From IMG/VR virus record IMGVR_UViG_3300027861_000186, positions 1 through 24,627 of that record: a stretch of 24,627 nt of DNA, one strand, 5' to 3'. Shown here one piece after another: positions 16,478 to 23,051 of the stretch. The translations under genes and the position numbers were made by a program. The notes beneath the pieces were generated by a model, which did not search any database, was not told the DNA's origin, and saw only the letters and a program-made list of their open reading frames with translations. The stretch comes from a virus. Each line of letters begins with the position of its first letter. The stretch's first letter is position 1.

Positions 16478-16498
16478 AGTCTTTTAGACTAGAAGTCT
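16478..16498 (-). other. Triple AGACT-arm element before the capsid gene (possible alternative hairpins)
   Basis: On the minus strand the order is AGACT, TCT, AGTCT, AAA, AGACT. The middle arm can pair with either outer arm, giving two mutually exclusive 5-bp stems with 3-base loops. It covers the stop of the 56-residue ORF. The stems are short and the significance is uncertain. Confidence 0.35.
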
Positions 16499-16667
16499 AT
16501 TCCTTCTTGTCAGTAAGGTTCTTGCGAATTTTCTTACCTATTACCCAGTTATAATATTTTTCAGCAAAAGGCAAGGGATCATTTTTTTGTTTCTCTGATC
16601 CTGTTTCTTTTACCATTCTTAATATTTCTAACCGAATTTCTTTATCATTAAGATTATTTATCTGCAT
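16497..16667 (-). CDS. Small protein (56 residues) overlapping the scaffold gene end
   Basis: ATG at 16667-16665, stop TAG at 16499-16497. The translation starts MQINNLNDKEIRLEILRMVK, continues with KQKNDPLPFAEKYYNWVIGK (residues 26-45) and ends in a Lys-rich tail. It is a mainly helical, charged soluble protein with a plausible globular pattern (LNDKEIRLEIL, FAEKYYNWV). It begins 14 bases inside the scaffold gene in another frame, which is the usual tight packing of this operon. It fills most of the otherwise unexplained gap between scaffold and capsid. I recall similar short proteins near the capsid genes of other podophages but cannot name a family. Function unknown. Confidence 0.7.
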   Translation of the reverse strand: MQINNLNDKEIRLEILRMVKETGSEKQKNDPLPFAEKYYNWVIGKKIRKNLTDKKE

Positions 16668-17535
16668 TTAACATTTCTCTTAATGTATAAACTTGTTGTA
16701 CCAATTTATCGTGATCTGGATGTTGTTTATTCCAATAAGGTCCATTAGTATCATTGGTAATAGCTGATATTTCAGATTCAATATCTGCAATCGTATTTAC
16801 ATTTTCGCTTTCAGTTGCAACAATTTTATCTTCTGACATCATTCCTGCTATTTTTGCAAATCCTTTAATAATTTCTGGATGGTCTCCAAGCCTTGTACCA
16901 TTAGATAAAGTCATATCTAAAACTTCTGGATTAATATTAGCTTTTGCTAATGCACCAGCTTGTTTAACTTTACCTTCAAAGTCTCTACCCCATTCTTGTC
17001 TTAACTCTTGTTCAGCTTGAGATTGAGCAGTTTCAGTATCTATTTTTGCTTGTTGTGCAGATCCTTCCATATTATTTTTGTAAAACTCTAATATACCTTG
17101 AGCTTGTTTGTTATTTAAACCCAACTTATGTGATTGTTCGGCAAAAGATTTAATTGCATTTTCATCAAAAGGAACAACATCTGATTTTGCATCTAAAGCA
17201 TATTTTTCTGGAGATTCTGGTCTACCTAATTTTTCGTAAGCTTCATCCCATGCTTCTTGAGTTGAATTATTTGTTGGTATTGCTATTTTATCTTGACCAA
17301 TCATTTTAACTGCATTGATATAAGATTTAGCTAAAGCATCTGCTTCAGTAAATTTTTCAATGTTAGGATCATTTCTATAAACTTCACTAATAGAATCTTT
17401 CCAAGATGATGTTTGTGGTGCAGGAGTATCTGCTCCTTTTACTGCAACTTGTGTGGCAGTTGTTGTTGGTTGTGCTGTTTCTGTAGTCGCTTGTTCTACA
17501 GGCACAGTTTCCTGTGTTATCTGTTCATTTGACAT
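16654..17535 (-). CDS. Capsid scaffolding protein
   Basis: A 293-residue acidic protein. The N-terminus is a disordered Thr/Gln/Pro-rich stretch (about 1-45). The middle contains WDEAYEKLGRPESPEKYAL (near 89-107), a line found in many phage scaffold and assembly proteins, and then long helices rich in Gln, Glu and Lys (about 125-235, including QEWGRDFEGKVKQAGALAKAN). The C-terminus has PYWNKQHPDHDKLVQQVYTLREML, where a typical short helical hook binds the capsid protein. It lies between portal and capsid genes, the standard place. No protease domain is visible. The start has a moderate AAGGAAAAA ribosome-binding site. Confidence 0.88.
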   Translation of the reverse strand: MSNEQITQETVPVEQATTETAQPTTTATQVAVKGADTPAPQTSSWKDSISEVYRNDPNIEKFTEADALAKSYINAVKMIGQDKIAIPTNNSTQEAWDEAYEKLGRPESPEKYALDAKSDVVPFDENAIKSFAEQSHKLGLNNKQAQGILEFYKNNMEGSAQQAKIDTETAQSQAEQELRQEWGRDFEGKVKQAGALAKANINPEVLDMTLSNGTRLGDHPEIIKGFAKIAGMMSEDKIVATESENVNTIADIESEISAITNDTNGPYWNKQHPDHDKLVQQVYTLREMLNADK

Positions 17536-17537
17536 TT

Positions 17538-17768
17538 TTATTTTTCCTTATCGTTTCGTAGCATTGATTTAATAAATAGAATGACACTACGTTGTCCTTC
17601 CATGTATGCACTTTCATGGCTATCACCTTTTACATTAGTGGTAGAATGATAATGACATCTTTTTTCAAGGTCAGTTAAGACTTCTTTGCCTTCTTCTGTA
17701 TTGAATATGTATTGATAATTTTTTTTTAGTCCTGCTATAAATTTCTCTAGTTGTTTATCTTGTTTCAT
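17538..17768 (-). CDS. Bbp19-like small phage protein
   Basis: A 76-residue protein with the pattern of the Bbp19-like family of podophages: a helix ending IFNTEEGKEVLTDLEKRC (residues about 21-38), a His/Ser/Thr link (HYHSTTNVKGDSHESAYMEG) and the helix GQRSVILFIKSML (near 58-70). In relatives the same lines read F..pdGk.vL.dL...C and ...G.R.v.l.I. It lies between portal and scaffold with only a one-base gap to the portal stop and a two-base gap to the scaffold start. The biochemical role of the family is not known to me. A head assembly function is likely from context. Confidence 0.78.
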   Translation of the reverse strand: MKQDKQLEKFIAGLKKNYQYIFNTEEGKEVLTDLEKRCHYHSTTNVKGDSHESAYMEGQRSVILFIKSMLRNDKEK

Positions 17769-17769
17769 A

Positions 17770-19386
17770 TTATTCCACTAATGCTTTTGCTTCTTCCGGC
17801 AATGCTTTTGCTAGTGGTGCTATATCTCCTCCGGCTTGTGCAACTTGTTGCATCTGTGCCATTTGTTGTTGTTCTGCAGCTTGTGCTGCGGCTTGTTCTC
17901 TTTCTGCGTTTACTTGGTTTTGTGATTTTAATAATTTTTGTGGCATACCAACAATGTCTGCTAGATGTTTAACAAGATTATCAAAATTAACATAATCAAA
18001 TACTGGTGATATGTTTGCAAGGCTACCTAATATTTCTATAGCTCTCATAATAGATTGTAGCTCTGAAGATTTTTGTGCTTTAGCAAGTGGTGATACATAT
18101 TCTATTTCTATGTCTCTACCAGATAAAAACTCTGGAGCTGGTGGCAACATATCGTTACGAAGTAATATTGCAAACACCCTATCAATTAATGGTTTTAATA
18201 ATTCTGATTGTAGTCTACCTAATACTGGACCAAGTAATCTCATCTTCTCTTCATTACGTTGGATAACTTCTGTTGCTGTCATTTGTGGACCATCTTGCAT
18301 CATAAGTTGATTAACATAGAACACAGCTCTAATACTGTCTCTTCTTTGCTCTTCCATATTTAAACCTAGTGGATTGTTTGCACCAATGTTTAATGGTTCT
18401 ATTCTATCTCTTGTACCACTTCTGTAAAAGTTTAGTCCACCCGGTACAGTTCTTACAGGAAGCAAGAAGCCATCATCCGGAACTAATAGTGGTGGATCAA
18501 CTTGTTTCTGTGCAGCTTTGATTGTAGTCTTTGACATTTCATTTAACATCTTAACATCTGGCAATGCTGTCATTGCAGGTGATCTTCCATAAATTTCATT
18601 TGATGCTTTTAAATATCTAGGTACTACGAAAGGGAACTCTCTAAATCCACTAATAGATAATTCATTTGCATTTTTAAATTCTAAATAAACAGATTCAAAT
18701 GGCATATTAGATTTATCTTTTTTCTTTGGATTAAAATCTGATCTTGGATAAACTGCGTGTAGTATTTCTACTTCTTGGTATGGATCTTTTTTAAATATAC
18801 CTTTAATGTCTGTTGATGTTGCATCACCAAACTTTTGCATTGCAGCTCTAGCACTTATTTTAAATCTTCTAAAGATTGTATCTATTCTGCCTTTATCATT
18901 CTCTGCAATAAAAACTTCGTTAATATGTCTTGTTGAAAATTTTATAATATCATCATCATCTTCTTCAATAAACATTGCTGCTGTACCAAATGTAATTAGG
19001 TCATGGTACAATTCAAATATTTCTTGTTGAAAGTTTGATCTATTAAATGCTGTATACATTGCATCTGTAGATGCTTCTAACCAAAGTTTTGCTTCATCTT
19101 CATTATCAATTTCTGTATCTTTAAATCTTAAAGTAAACCAAGGTGTAGATGGATTTGTTAGCATACCATGTAATGATGCTGCTAATAATTCTACTGCTTG
19201 TATAGGTGAAGAATCAAAAACTTGTTCCATTCTTTTATCACCTCTAGCTCTTTGTTTAGTAACATCTGCTTTTCTTGGTTGCATATAATCTGCAACTTCC
19301 TGCCAATGCGTTTCCCAATTTTGTCTTTGACCTTCTAGTCTTTCGTATCTAGATAATATTCCTTTTGATAAATCTGTTCTTGCCAT
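17770..19386 (-). CDS. Portal protein (head-to-tail connector)
   Basis: A 538-residue protein of the usual length for T7-like portals. Strong family lines are RYERLEGQRQNWETHWQEVADYMQPRK (residues about 13-39), the VFDSSPIQAVELLAASLHGMLTNPSTPWFTL block (56-86, hallmark of the head-tail connecting family), FREFPFVVPRYLKASNEIYGRSPAMTALPD in the middle, and MMQDGPQMTATEVIQRNEEKMRLLGPVLGRLQSELL in the second half. The C-terminus is Gln/Ala-rich and helical (AEREQAAAQAAEQQQMAQM), like the crown. It forms the dodecamer at the packaging vertex and works with terminase. The start overlaps the previous stop as TAATG after an AGGTAAG ribosome-binding stretch. Confidence 0.95.
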   Translation of the reverse strand: MARTDLSKGILSRYERLEGQRQNWETHWQEVADYMQPRKADVTKQRARGDKRMEQVFDSSPIQAVELLAASLHGMLTNPSTPWFTLRFKDTEIDNEDEAKLWLEASTDAMYTAFNRSNFQQEIFELYHDLITFGTAAMFIEEDDDDIIKFSTRHINEVFIAENDKGRIDTIFRRFKISARAAMQKFGDATSTDIKGIFKKDPYQEVEILHAVYPRSDFNPKKKDKSNMPFESVYLEFKNANELSISGFREFPFVVPRYLKASNEIYGRSPAMTALPDVKMLNEMSKTTIKAAQKQVDPPLLVPDDGFLLPVRTVPGGLNFYRSGTRDRIEPLNIGANNPLGLNMEEQRRDSIRAVFYVNQLMMQDGPQMTATEVIQRNEEKMRLLGPVLGRLQSELLKPLIDRVFAILLRNDMLPPAPEFLSGRDIEIEYVSPLAKAQKSSELQSIMRAIEILGSLANISPVFDYVNFDNLVKHLADIVGMPQKLLKSQNQVNAEREQAAAQAAEQQQMAQMQQVAQAGGDIAPLAKALPEEAKALVE

Positions 19387-19607
19387 TACTTACCTAATAA
19401 ACTTTTCTTGCCTAATGTTAATGTTTCATCCTCTACACCTTTTGATCCTGTTATAATTGTAGATGATCTACCTTTGGCTTTTGTCTTTCTTGGATCGTAA
19501 GCATCTGCTGCTTTTGATTGTGAAACTTCTGCTACTGTGGGTGTAACTGGAGTAGGCACAGGTGCTGGTGCAGGTGCAGGTGGTTTTGGTCTAAATACTG
19601 ATCCCAT
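19386..19607 (-). CDS. Small proline-rich protein with STIxTG tail (paralogue 1)
   Basis: A 73-residue protein: MGSVFRPKPP, then a Pro/Ala/Val/Thr-rich disordered stretch (about 9-28), and a C-terminal KGRSSTIITGSKGVE...KKSLLGK. The same end, GR.STI(I/L)TG..GV......LLG, is shared with the 71-residue protein at 19815-20030, and I recall it from small proteins near portal genes in many podophages. It is preceded by a perfect AGGAGG ribosome-binding site (19613-19618), which also encodes the last codons of the gene before it. Its stop overlaps the portal start. The conserved tail suggests a binding peptide, perhaps for portal or terminase, but this is conjecture. Confidence 0.75.
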   Translation of the reverse strand: MGSVFRPKPPAPAPAPVPTPVTPTVAEVSQSKAADAYDPRKTKAKGRSSTIITGSKGVEDETLTLGKKSLLGK

Positions 19608-19608
19608 A

Positions 19609-19815
19609 TTATCCTCCTAATCCAGATTTAGTATCTGATTTTCTATCTGAAAATACTTTATCTGATTTTGTTTCTGATATTCTTTTTGTTTCTATTTGTT
19701 TAACTTCGTTTTCAAAAGTAATGTCATTACCATGATCTATAGCTTTCTCATAAGTTCTTTTTTCTTTTTCTACTTTTAGTTTTTTTTTAAAAATCTTTTT
19801 AATTTTGTCAAACAT
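19609..19815 (-). CDS. Small lysine-rich protein of unknown function
   Basis: A 68-residue protein. The N-terminus (MFDKIKKIFKKKLKVEKEKR) is an amphipathic basic helix that could lie on a membrane or bind nucleic acid. The rest is polar and probably disordered, with several KSD/KRISETKSD lines and a Gly-rich end. It has no cysteine and no transmembrane span, so it is not a typical holin. It lies between two paralogous small proteins and overlaps neighbouring genes by single bases. No family recognised. It is too small and lacks a helix-turn-helix pattern for a normal small terminase. Confidence 0.65.
   Translation of the reverse strand: MFDKIKKIFKKKLKVEKEKRTYEKAIDHGNDITFENEVKQIETKRISETKSDKVFSDRKSDTKSGLGG
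19613..19618 (-). promoter_or_regulatory. Perfect Shine-Dalgarno site inside the end of the 68-residue gene
   Basis: AGGAGG on the minus strand lies in the codons for the final Gly residues of the upstream gene and five bases before the ATG at 19607. It implies strong translation of the proline-rich protein. Confidence 0.7.
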
Positions 19816-20030
19816 TATGATCCTAATAAAGTTTTGTTTTCTGTTTCAGCTTCTTCCTCAACACCTAGTGGTCCAGTTAGAATTGTAGATTTACGACCTC
19901 TTCTTTTTCTAGCAATTTCTCTTTGTTCTGCTGCAATCGCATCTTTTTCCTCTTGCGAAACTCCCGGAGGTGGTGGTGCAGGTTGAACTGGCGGTAGCGG
20001 TGGCATTTTTGGTTTAAATATTGAACCCAT
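19815..20030 (-). CDS. Small proline-rich protein with STIxTG tail (paralogue 2)
   Basis: A 71-residue protein: MGSIFKPKMPP, a Pro-rich stretch (PPLPPVQPAPPPPG, about 10-23), a charged helix (EEKDAIAAEQREIARKRRGRK) and the tail STILTGPLGVEEEAETENKTLLGS. It shares its start (MGS(V/I)F(R/K)PK) and end (GR.STI(I/L)TG..GVE) with the 73-residue protein at 19386-19607, so the two are paralogues. It lies between terL and the 68-residue gene, with a 2-base gap after the terL stop. Its position next to terL and portal suggests a role at the packaging vertex; not proven. Confidence 0.75.
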   Translation of the reverse strand: MGSIFKPKMPPLPPVQPAPPPPGVSQEEKDAIAAEQREIARKRRGRKSTILTGPLGVEEEAETENKTLLGS

Positions 20031-20032
20031 AA

Positions 20033-21304
20033 TTATATAATCCTGTAACTATTATCTGCTACACTTTGTGGAGCTGATTGTCTAGTATTAATTTCTTGTA
20101 GTCCAACTGCTAGGTAACGCATTGCATCACAAGCGTGTGAACTCCAATCGTGTACAGGCTTTGATCTAAACATTCTATTTTTATCAATATACTTCCTGTG
20201 GTAATGTCTTAACGCATCTATTAACTTTTTGCAATGGTCAGTATCAATCCAACATCTAGGTAAGGTCATTGTGGTTGCGTGGATGCCATCCTCTAGTGGA
20301 ATTTTTGGAACGACTTTAAACCTTAATCCTAATTGGGTAGCGACCTCTCTCCGGGTCTTACCATTGCCGAACTCGGTAACTTCAATGTCGTGTGGTGCAA
20401 AGTGATCTTTGTAAACATACTCTTTCTGATCAATCATCTTAATGTAGTATGGTAAACCTTGACCTTTCTCTTCGTGGTAATCTATTATATTTATTGATCT
20501 TCCTAACTGCTGATAAAATATTATACTACTGTGGTCGGAGACCCCAAGATCCCATGCTGTAGATACTGGTAAGGCAGGATCGTAAGGAACTCTTGTAAGT
20601 TGTTTATCATCATCTAGTTTTGCTATAACATCTCCATATACTGCTCCTTCAATGTTGGCTATCCAATCGCACTCAAATTCTTGTAGGTACTTCTTTTCTC
20701 CCATTACCTCTTTTGCCTTGACCAACTCATCATTGTCTACAATCTTGGTATCTGATGCTTTTGCTTTGTAATTAAACCAATCTTCCGCACCTTGTGCGTG
20801 TTGGTACAGTTCATAAAAGTTATTGTTCATTCCCATTGGTGTGCCAATAAACACACAGTAACCTTTACGATCTGATAATGCTGGTCTAATTATTTCTGGA
20901 AACAACTTACTGTTTACATTTGCGTACTCATCAATGACACATCCATCAAGGTATATACCTCTTAACCCATCTGGGGATTCCGAGCCTAGCAAGGTAATAC
21001 GAGAACCATTAGGTAGGTCTACACGCAGTTCTGTCTCATTAAACTTGGTGTGGGGTATCTTGGCGGTAAACTGTTTCATGTAATCCCATGCAATAGATTT
21101 AGCTTGTTTGAAGGTAGGTGCAATGTAGGCAAACCTAGGGTTGTTAAGTTTGGACAGTAATGCTGACCTAATTAGGTGGTTGATCATACATACTGTCTTG
21201 CCGAATCTTCTGTGGCATACTAATACATTCCATCTGTGATTGTCTATCTGTCTGTGCAAGTAGGCTTGATGCTTTCTTGGTGTATAGGGTATTTTAATAT
21301 CCAT
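20033..21304 (-). CDS. terL: Terminase large subunit (packaging ATPase/nuclease)
   Basis: A 423-residue protein with all expected motifs. ATPase: Walker A-like CHRRFGKT at residues 30-37, Walker B GCVIDE with the acidic pair D125/E126, and the coupling line VFIGTPMG near 151-158. Nuclease: WDLGVSD at 251-257 with D252 and D257, and the C-terminal HDWSSHACDAMRY at 385-397 with D386 and D393 as candidate metal ligands. It drives DNA through the portal and cuts the concatemer. Length is on the short side but complete. A small terminase subunit was not recognised next to it. The ATG follows a short hairpin (21313-21327) and has only a weak AAAAG-like ribosome-binding stretch. Confidence 0.95.
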   Translation of the reverse strand: MDIKIPYTPRKHQAYLHRQIDNHRWNVLVCHRRFGKTVCMINHLIRSALLSKLNNPRFAYIAPTFKQAKSIAWDYMKQFTAKIPHTKFNETELRVDLPNGSRITLLGSESPDGLRGIYLDGCVIDEYANVNSKLFPEIIRPALSDRKGYCVFIGTPMGMNNNFYELYQHAQGAEDWFNYKAKASDTKIVDNDELVKAKEVMGEKKYLQEFECDWIANIEGAVYGDVIAKLDDDKQLTRVPYDPALPVSTAWDLGVSDHSSIIFYQQLGRSINIIDYHEEKGQGLPYYIKMIDQKEYVYKDHFAPHDIEVTEFGNGKTRREVATQLGLRFKVVPKIPLEDGIHATTMTLPRCWIDTDHCKKLIDALRHYHRKYIDKNRMFRSKPVHDWSSHACDAMRYLAVGLQEINTRQSAPQSVADNSYRII

Positions 21305-21312
21305 ATTTATTT

Positions 21313-21327
21313 CTTTTCGTAGAAAAG
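21313..21327 (-). other. Short hairpin in the terL 5' leader
   Basis: CTTTTC and GAAAAG form a 6-bp stem with a 3-base loop in the 28-base gap before terL. The GAAAAG arm contains the only ribosome-binding-like sequence for terL, so pairing could hold translation down. Weak evidence. Confidence 0.35.
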
Positions 21328-21332
21328 CATAT

Positions 21333-21521
21333 TTAGTGTATCATGTCTGACTTCATACCAGTTATAGGTTGGTAATCAAAACCCATATTGAGCATAGCAT
21401 AGCTGATAAATAGATCGGCTGCTACTTTATTGGGAAATCCATAAAACTTAATAATTACGTTGTTTGTTCCTTCTTCAACATAAGAAACTGAATCTAAATC
21501 GTCTGCACTAAAGTAATCCAT
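21333..21521 (-). CDS. Small protein of unknown function, first gene of the late operon
   Basis: A 62-residue protein, MDYFSADDLDSVSYVEEG then NVIIKFYGFPNKVAADLFISYAML and GFDYQPITG. The pattern of two strands followed by a helix (about 22-45) suggests a small folded domain. It has no known motif, no DNA-binding helix-turn-helix pattern and no membrane span. It precedes terL by 28 bases, the place where some phages keep the small terminase, but it is much shorter than usual small terminase proteins. The ribosome-binding site is weak, so start choice rests on this being the only in-frame ATG near the beginning. Function unknown. Confidence 0.65.
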   Translation of the reverse strand: MDYFSADDLDSVSYVEEGTNNVIIKFYGFPNKVAADLFISYAMLNMGFDYQPITGMKSDMIH

Positions 21522-21579
21522 ATACTACATCTAGTGCATTTGAAAAAAAAATAAAACAAAAAAGTGTTTGTGTATAAGT

Positions 21580-21598
21580 GGGTGGGTGGCTGTAAGGG
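21580..21598 (+). other. G-tract cluster (possible G-quadruplex or packaging-site element)
   Basis: Runs GGG, GGG, GG and GGG lie at 21580-21582, 21584-21586, 21588-21589 and 21596-21598 in a setting that is otherwise very AT-rich. Because one run has only two G, a two-layer quadruplex is the most that is clearly allowed. It lies about 60 bases upstream of the first late gene. Confidence 0.4.
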
Positions 21599-21681
21599 TG
21601 TCCTCAAGTCCGGTCTATATATAGAAAGAAAACTGCGACTGAAATCTGGGGTATACCGCTAATTAGAATCATTAAAAACTA

Positions 21682-21720
21682 CATTAATCTAGGTAAATAT
21701 ATATCTTAAATAGATTAGTG
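21682..21720. promoter_or_regulatory. Inverted repeat (candidate operator or RNA hairpin)
   Basis: CATTAATCTA at 21682-21691 and TAGATTAGTG at 21711-21720 are inverted repeats with 9 of 10 matches and a 19-base centre. As plus-strand RNA the mismatch becomes a U-G pair. The spacing would suit a dimeric repressor contacting two turns of DNA. AT-rich sequence makes chance matches possible. Confidence 0.4.
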
Positions 21721-21954
21721 ATAAATAAATGTTATCGGGACAAATGTAATTAATTAATAATAATTGCTTTGGTACTTATTATTTACTGTCGCTTGTTATG
21801 ATGTGAGAAAAAAAACAAAGACGCTTTATAAATGGATACCAACATTATCAATATTATTTTATTCTATATTTCAACCAAACATTAGAACAATTATAAACTG
21901 TAAATATATCACAGCTGTTGCAATATTATCACACTAATAATAATTAAATCTTTT

Positions 21955-21983
21955 TTGTATATGCCTTATTCATGCCTTATTAT
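21955..21983 (+). promoter_or_regulatory. Candidate sigma70-type promoter of the small-gene operon
   Basis: TTGTAT at 21955-21960 and TATTAT at 21978-21983 are separated by 17 bases. The -10 matches consensus in 5 of 6 positions, the -35 in 3 of 6. The spacer holds two copies of ATGCCTTATT one helical turn apart (21961-21970 and 21972-21981), which could be a regulator site. The first gene starts at 22030, giving a leader of about 40 bases. Confidence 0.5.
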
Positions 21984-22029
21984 TATATTATCTTTAATTA
22001 TGTTTAAAACAAATCAACCAAAGGAAACA

Positions 22030-22212
22030 ATGAAACCAATTAAAATATATTATTATTCAGCTTTTAAAAATGAAACATTTGAAACTGATGATATGAAAAC
22101 AGCAATAGAAATTTGTGAAAATGGAATAGATCAACAATATCTAGTTTATGTAAATGGAAACAAATATAAAGCTATGAATACATTTGGTAAAAAAATCAAC
22201 TTAAACAATTAA
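22030..22212 (+). CDS. Small protein of unknown function, first gene of the rightward operon
   Basis: The start is set at ATG 22030-22032 because AAAGGAAA at 22020-22027 is placed like the sites of the next genes. A longer frame from TTG at 21955 or ATG at 21961 has no ribosome-binding site and would overlap the probable promoter. The 60-residue product, MKPIKIYYYSAFKNETFETD..., has a beta-strand start (IKIYYYSAF), a helix with DMKTAIEICENG and a second strand YLVYVNGNKYKAM. It looks like a compact alpha/beta protein without cysteine clusters or a membrane span. No family recognised. It is followed after 8 bases by the next gene. Position favours an early host-takeover role. Confidence 0.7.
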   Translation: MKPIKIYYYSAFKNETFETDDMKTAIEICENGIDQQYLVYVNGNKYKAMNTFGKKINLNN

Positions 22213-22220
22213 AGGAAACT

Positions 22221-22514
22221 ATGAAAAAAGAAATAATAAAAGAGGAACCATTATTAGAAATTAATATTAAAGTTGATAGAACAATTAACGATAAATATGA
22301 TGATCGTTTAAATTGGTCTAGTTTTAATATGATTGATTTAATGGATATATTTGAAACTACTTTAGCTGATGAGGGTGAATATACTTTTAAACATCAAGAC
22401 AAAGCAAAAAGAATGACTAAAAGATTTAGAGAAAGATTAAAAGCATTTATTATTGAAAATGCTGATAAATCAGAATTGAAAAATTTTGATTGGTCTAATT
22501 GGAATGATAGATAA
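22221..22514 (+). CDS. Small charged helical protein of unknown function
   Basis: A 97-residue protein preceded by AAAGGAAACT right before the ATG. It is rich in acidic and basic residues, with a mostly helical C-terminal two thirds: FNMIDLMDIFETTLADEG near 35-52, KAKRMTKRFRERLKAFIIENAD near 61-82, and a Trp-containing end (DWSNWNDR). The N-terminus has an amphipathic strand (LLEINIKVDRTI). No known motif, signal or membrane segment. After it comes a 59-base gap before the next gene. Likely an early protein that acts on a host target, but this is guesswork from context. Confidence 0.72.
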   Translation: MKKEIIKEEPLLEINIKVDRTINDKYDDRLNWSSFNMIDLMDIFETTLADEGEYTFKHQDKAKRMTKRFRERLKAFIIENADKSELKNFDWSNWNDR

Positions 22515-22573
22515 TCTTGCCTAATTATAGCCATATTTATTTATTAACTTTAATTAACTGAAAGGAAACTAAA

Positions 22574-22852
22574 ATGAAAGTAGAAAACATAACAAGCAAC
22601 AGCGGTAATAAAATATCAAATCAATTTATAATTACTGATGATAAACAAAATGAATATTTCCAATCTTATAATTCTATGATTGTAAAAAAAGATTATGAGA
22701 GTGATCAAGTAAAAATATATCTTGATCAAAAATATTGGAACTACTCAAACACAACCGGCAAGTATAGAAATATATTTCTTAATGAAACTATAAAAGATAC
22801 ACGAGCCAAAATTAAAAATGGTACTTATATCTTAACAGACTTAAACAAATAG
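22574..22852 (+). CDS. DUF8033-like phage protein
   Basis: A 92-residue protein with the pattern SNQFIITD near 15-22, YFQSYNSMI near 28-36, IYLDQKYWNYSNTTGKYRN near 48-66 and ILTDLN at the end. I recall this pattern from a widespread family of short phage and bacterial proteins (DUF8033 in my memory), where Tyr/Phe-Gln-Ser-Tyr and YWxYSxTTxKYR lines are conserved. The function of the family is unknown to me. The GAAAGGAAACTAAA leader gives a good ribosome-binding site. It is the best recognised member of the rightward operon, which supports that the cluster consists of true phage genes. Confidence 0.8.
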   Translation: MKVENITSNSGNKISNQFIITDDKQNEYFQSYNSMIVKKDYESDQVKIYLDQKYWNYSNTTGKYRNIFLNETIKDTRAKIKNGTYILTDLNK

Positions 22853-22862
22853 AAAGGAACTT

Positions 22863-23051
22863 ATGAAATATCAAGATGAATATAATGATTTTTTAGATGA
22901 ACTTTATGACACAGGACATTGGAATTTTTCTAAACTGTTAGAAGATAGCGATCCGATTGCTTATAATGTGGGTTATGATGACTTTCTTGATAGTAGAGAT
23001 TTAAGCGAAGATGATGAAGATAATGAAGAAAACACAGAAAGCGAGAAATAA
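22863..23051 (+). CDS. Small acidic protein of unknown function
   Basis: A 62-residue, very acidic protein. The N-terminal 45 residues contain a helix-like DEYNDFLDELYDTGHWNFSKLL and an aromatic GYDDFLDSRD. The C-terminus is a run of Asp/Glu with Ser and Asn (EDDEDNEENTESE). Highly acidic small phage proteins sometimes act as DNA mimics that block host DNA-binding proteins, but nothing beyond charge supports this here. Ribosome-binding site GAAAGGAAC lies just before the ATG. The next gene starts right after its stop. Confidence 0.7.
   Translation: MKYQDEYNDFLDELYDTGHWNFSKLLEDSDPIAYNVGYDDFLDSRDLSEDDEDNEENTESEK

Larger units (their letters stand above)
21522..22029. other. Divergent control region (no gene) between late and early operons
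   Basis: About 500 bases without a convincing gene separate the leftward late operon and the rightward small-gene operon. The contents seen are: A- and T-runs next to the late side (21541-21565); a G-rich, locally GC-rich island (21575-21660) with palindromes CTATATATAG at 21615-21624 and GGTATACC at 21650-21657; an inverted repeat at 21682-21720; a perfect minus-strand TATAAT at 21890-21895 without a good -35; and a plausible rightward promoter at 21955-21983. It must contain the promoters for both operons and is a candidate site for packaging, genome end or regulation. Confidence 0.7.

Noticed and set aside
21591-21660. tRNA or tRNA-derived attachment site in the GC-rich island
   Set aside because: A TTCAAGTCC-like stretch is present, but no acceptor, D or anticodon arms could be built on either strand and no integrase gene is in the window.
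21890-21895. Perfect minus-strand TATAAT as late-operon promoter
   Set aside because: The nearest -35-like TTGCAA is 22 bases away, too far, and the site is about 370 bases from the first late gene in AT-rich DNA where such boxes arise by chance.
21955-22029. N-terminal extension of the first rightward gene (hydrophobic leader, possible signal peptide)
   Set aside because: It begins at TTG or at an ATG without a ribosome-binding site and overlaps the probable promoter, while the inner ATG at 22030 has the same AAAGGAAA leader as the next genes.
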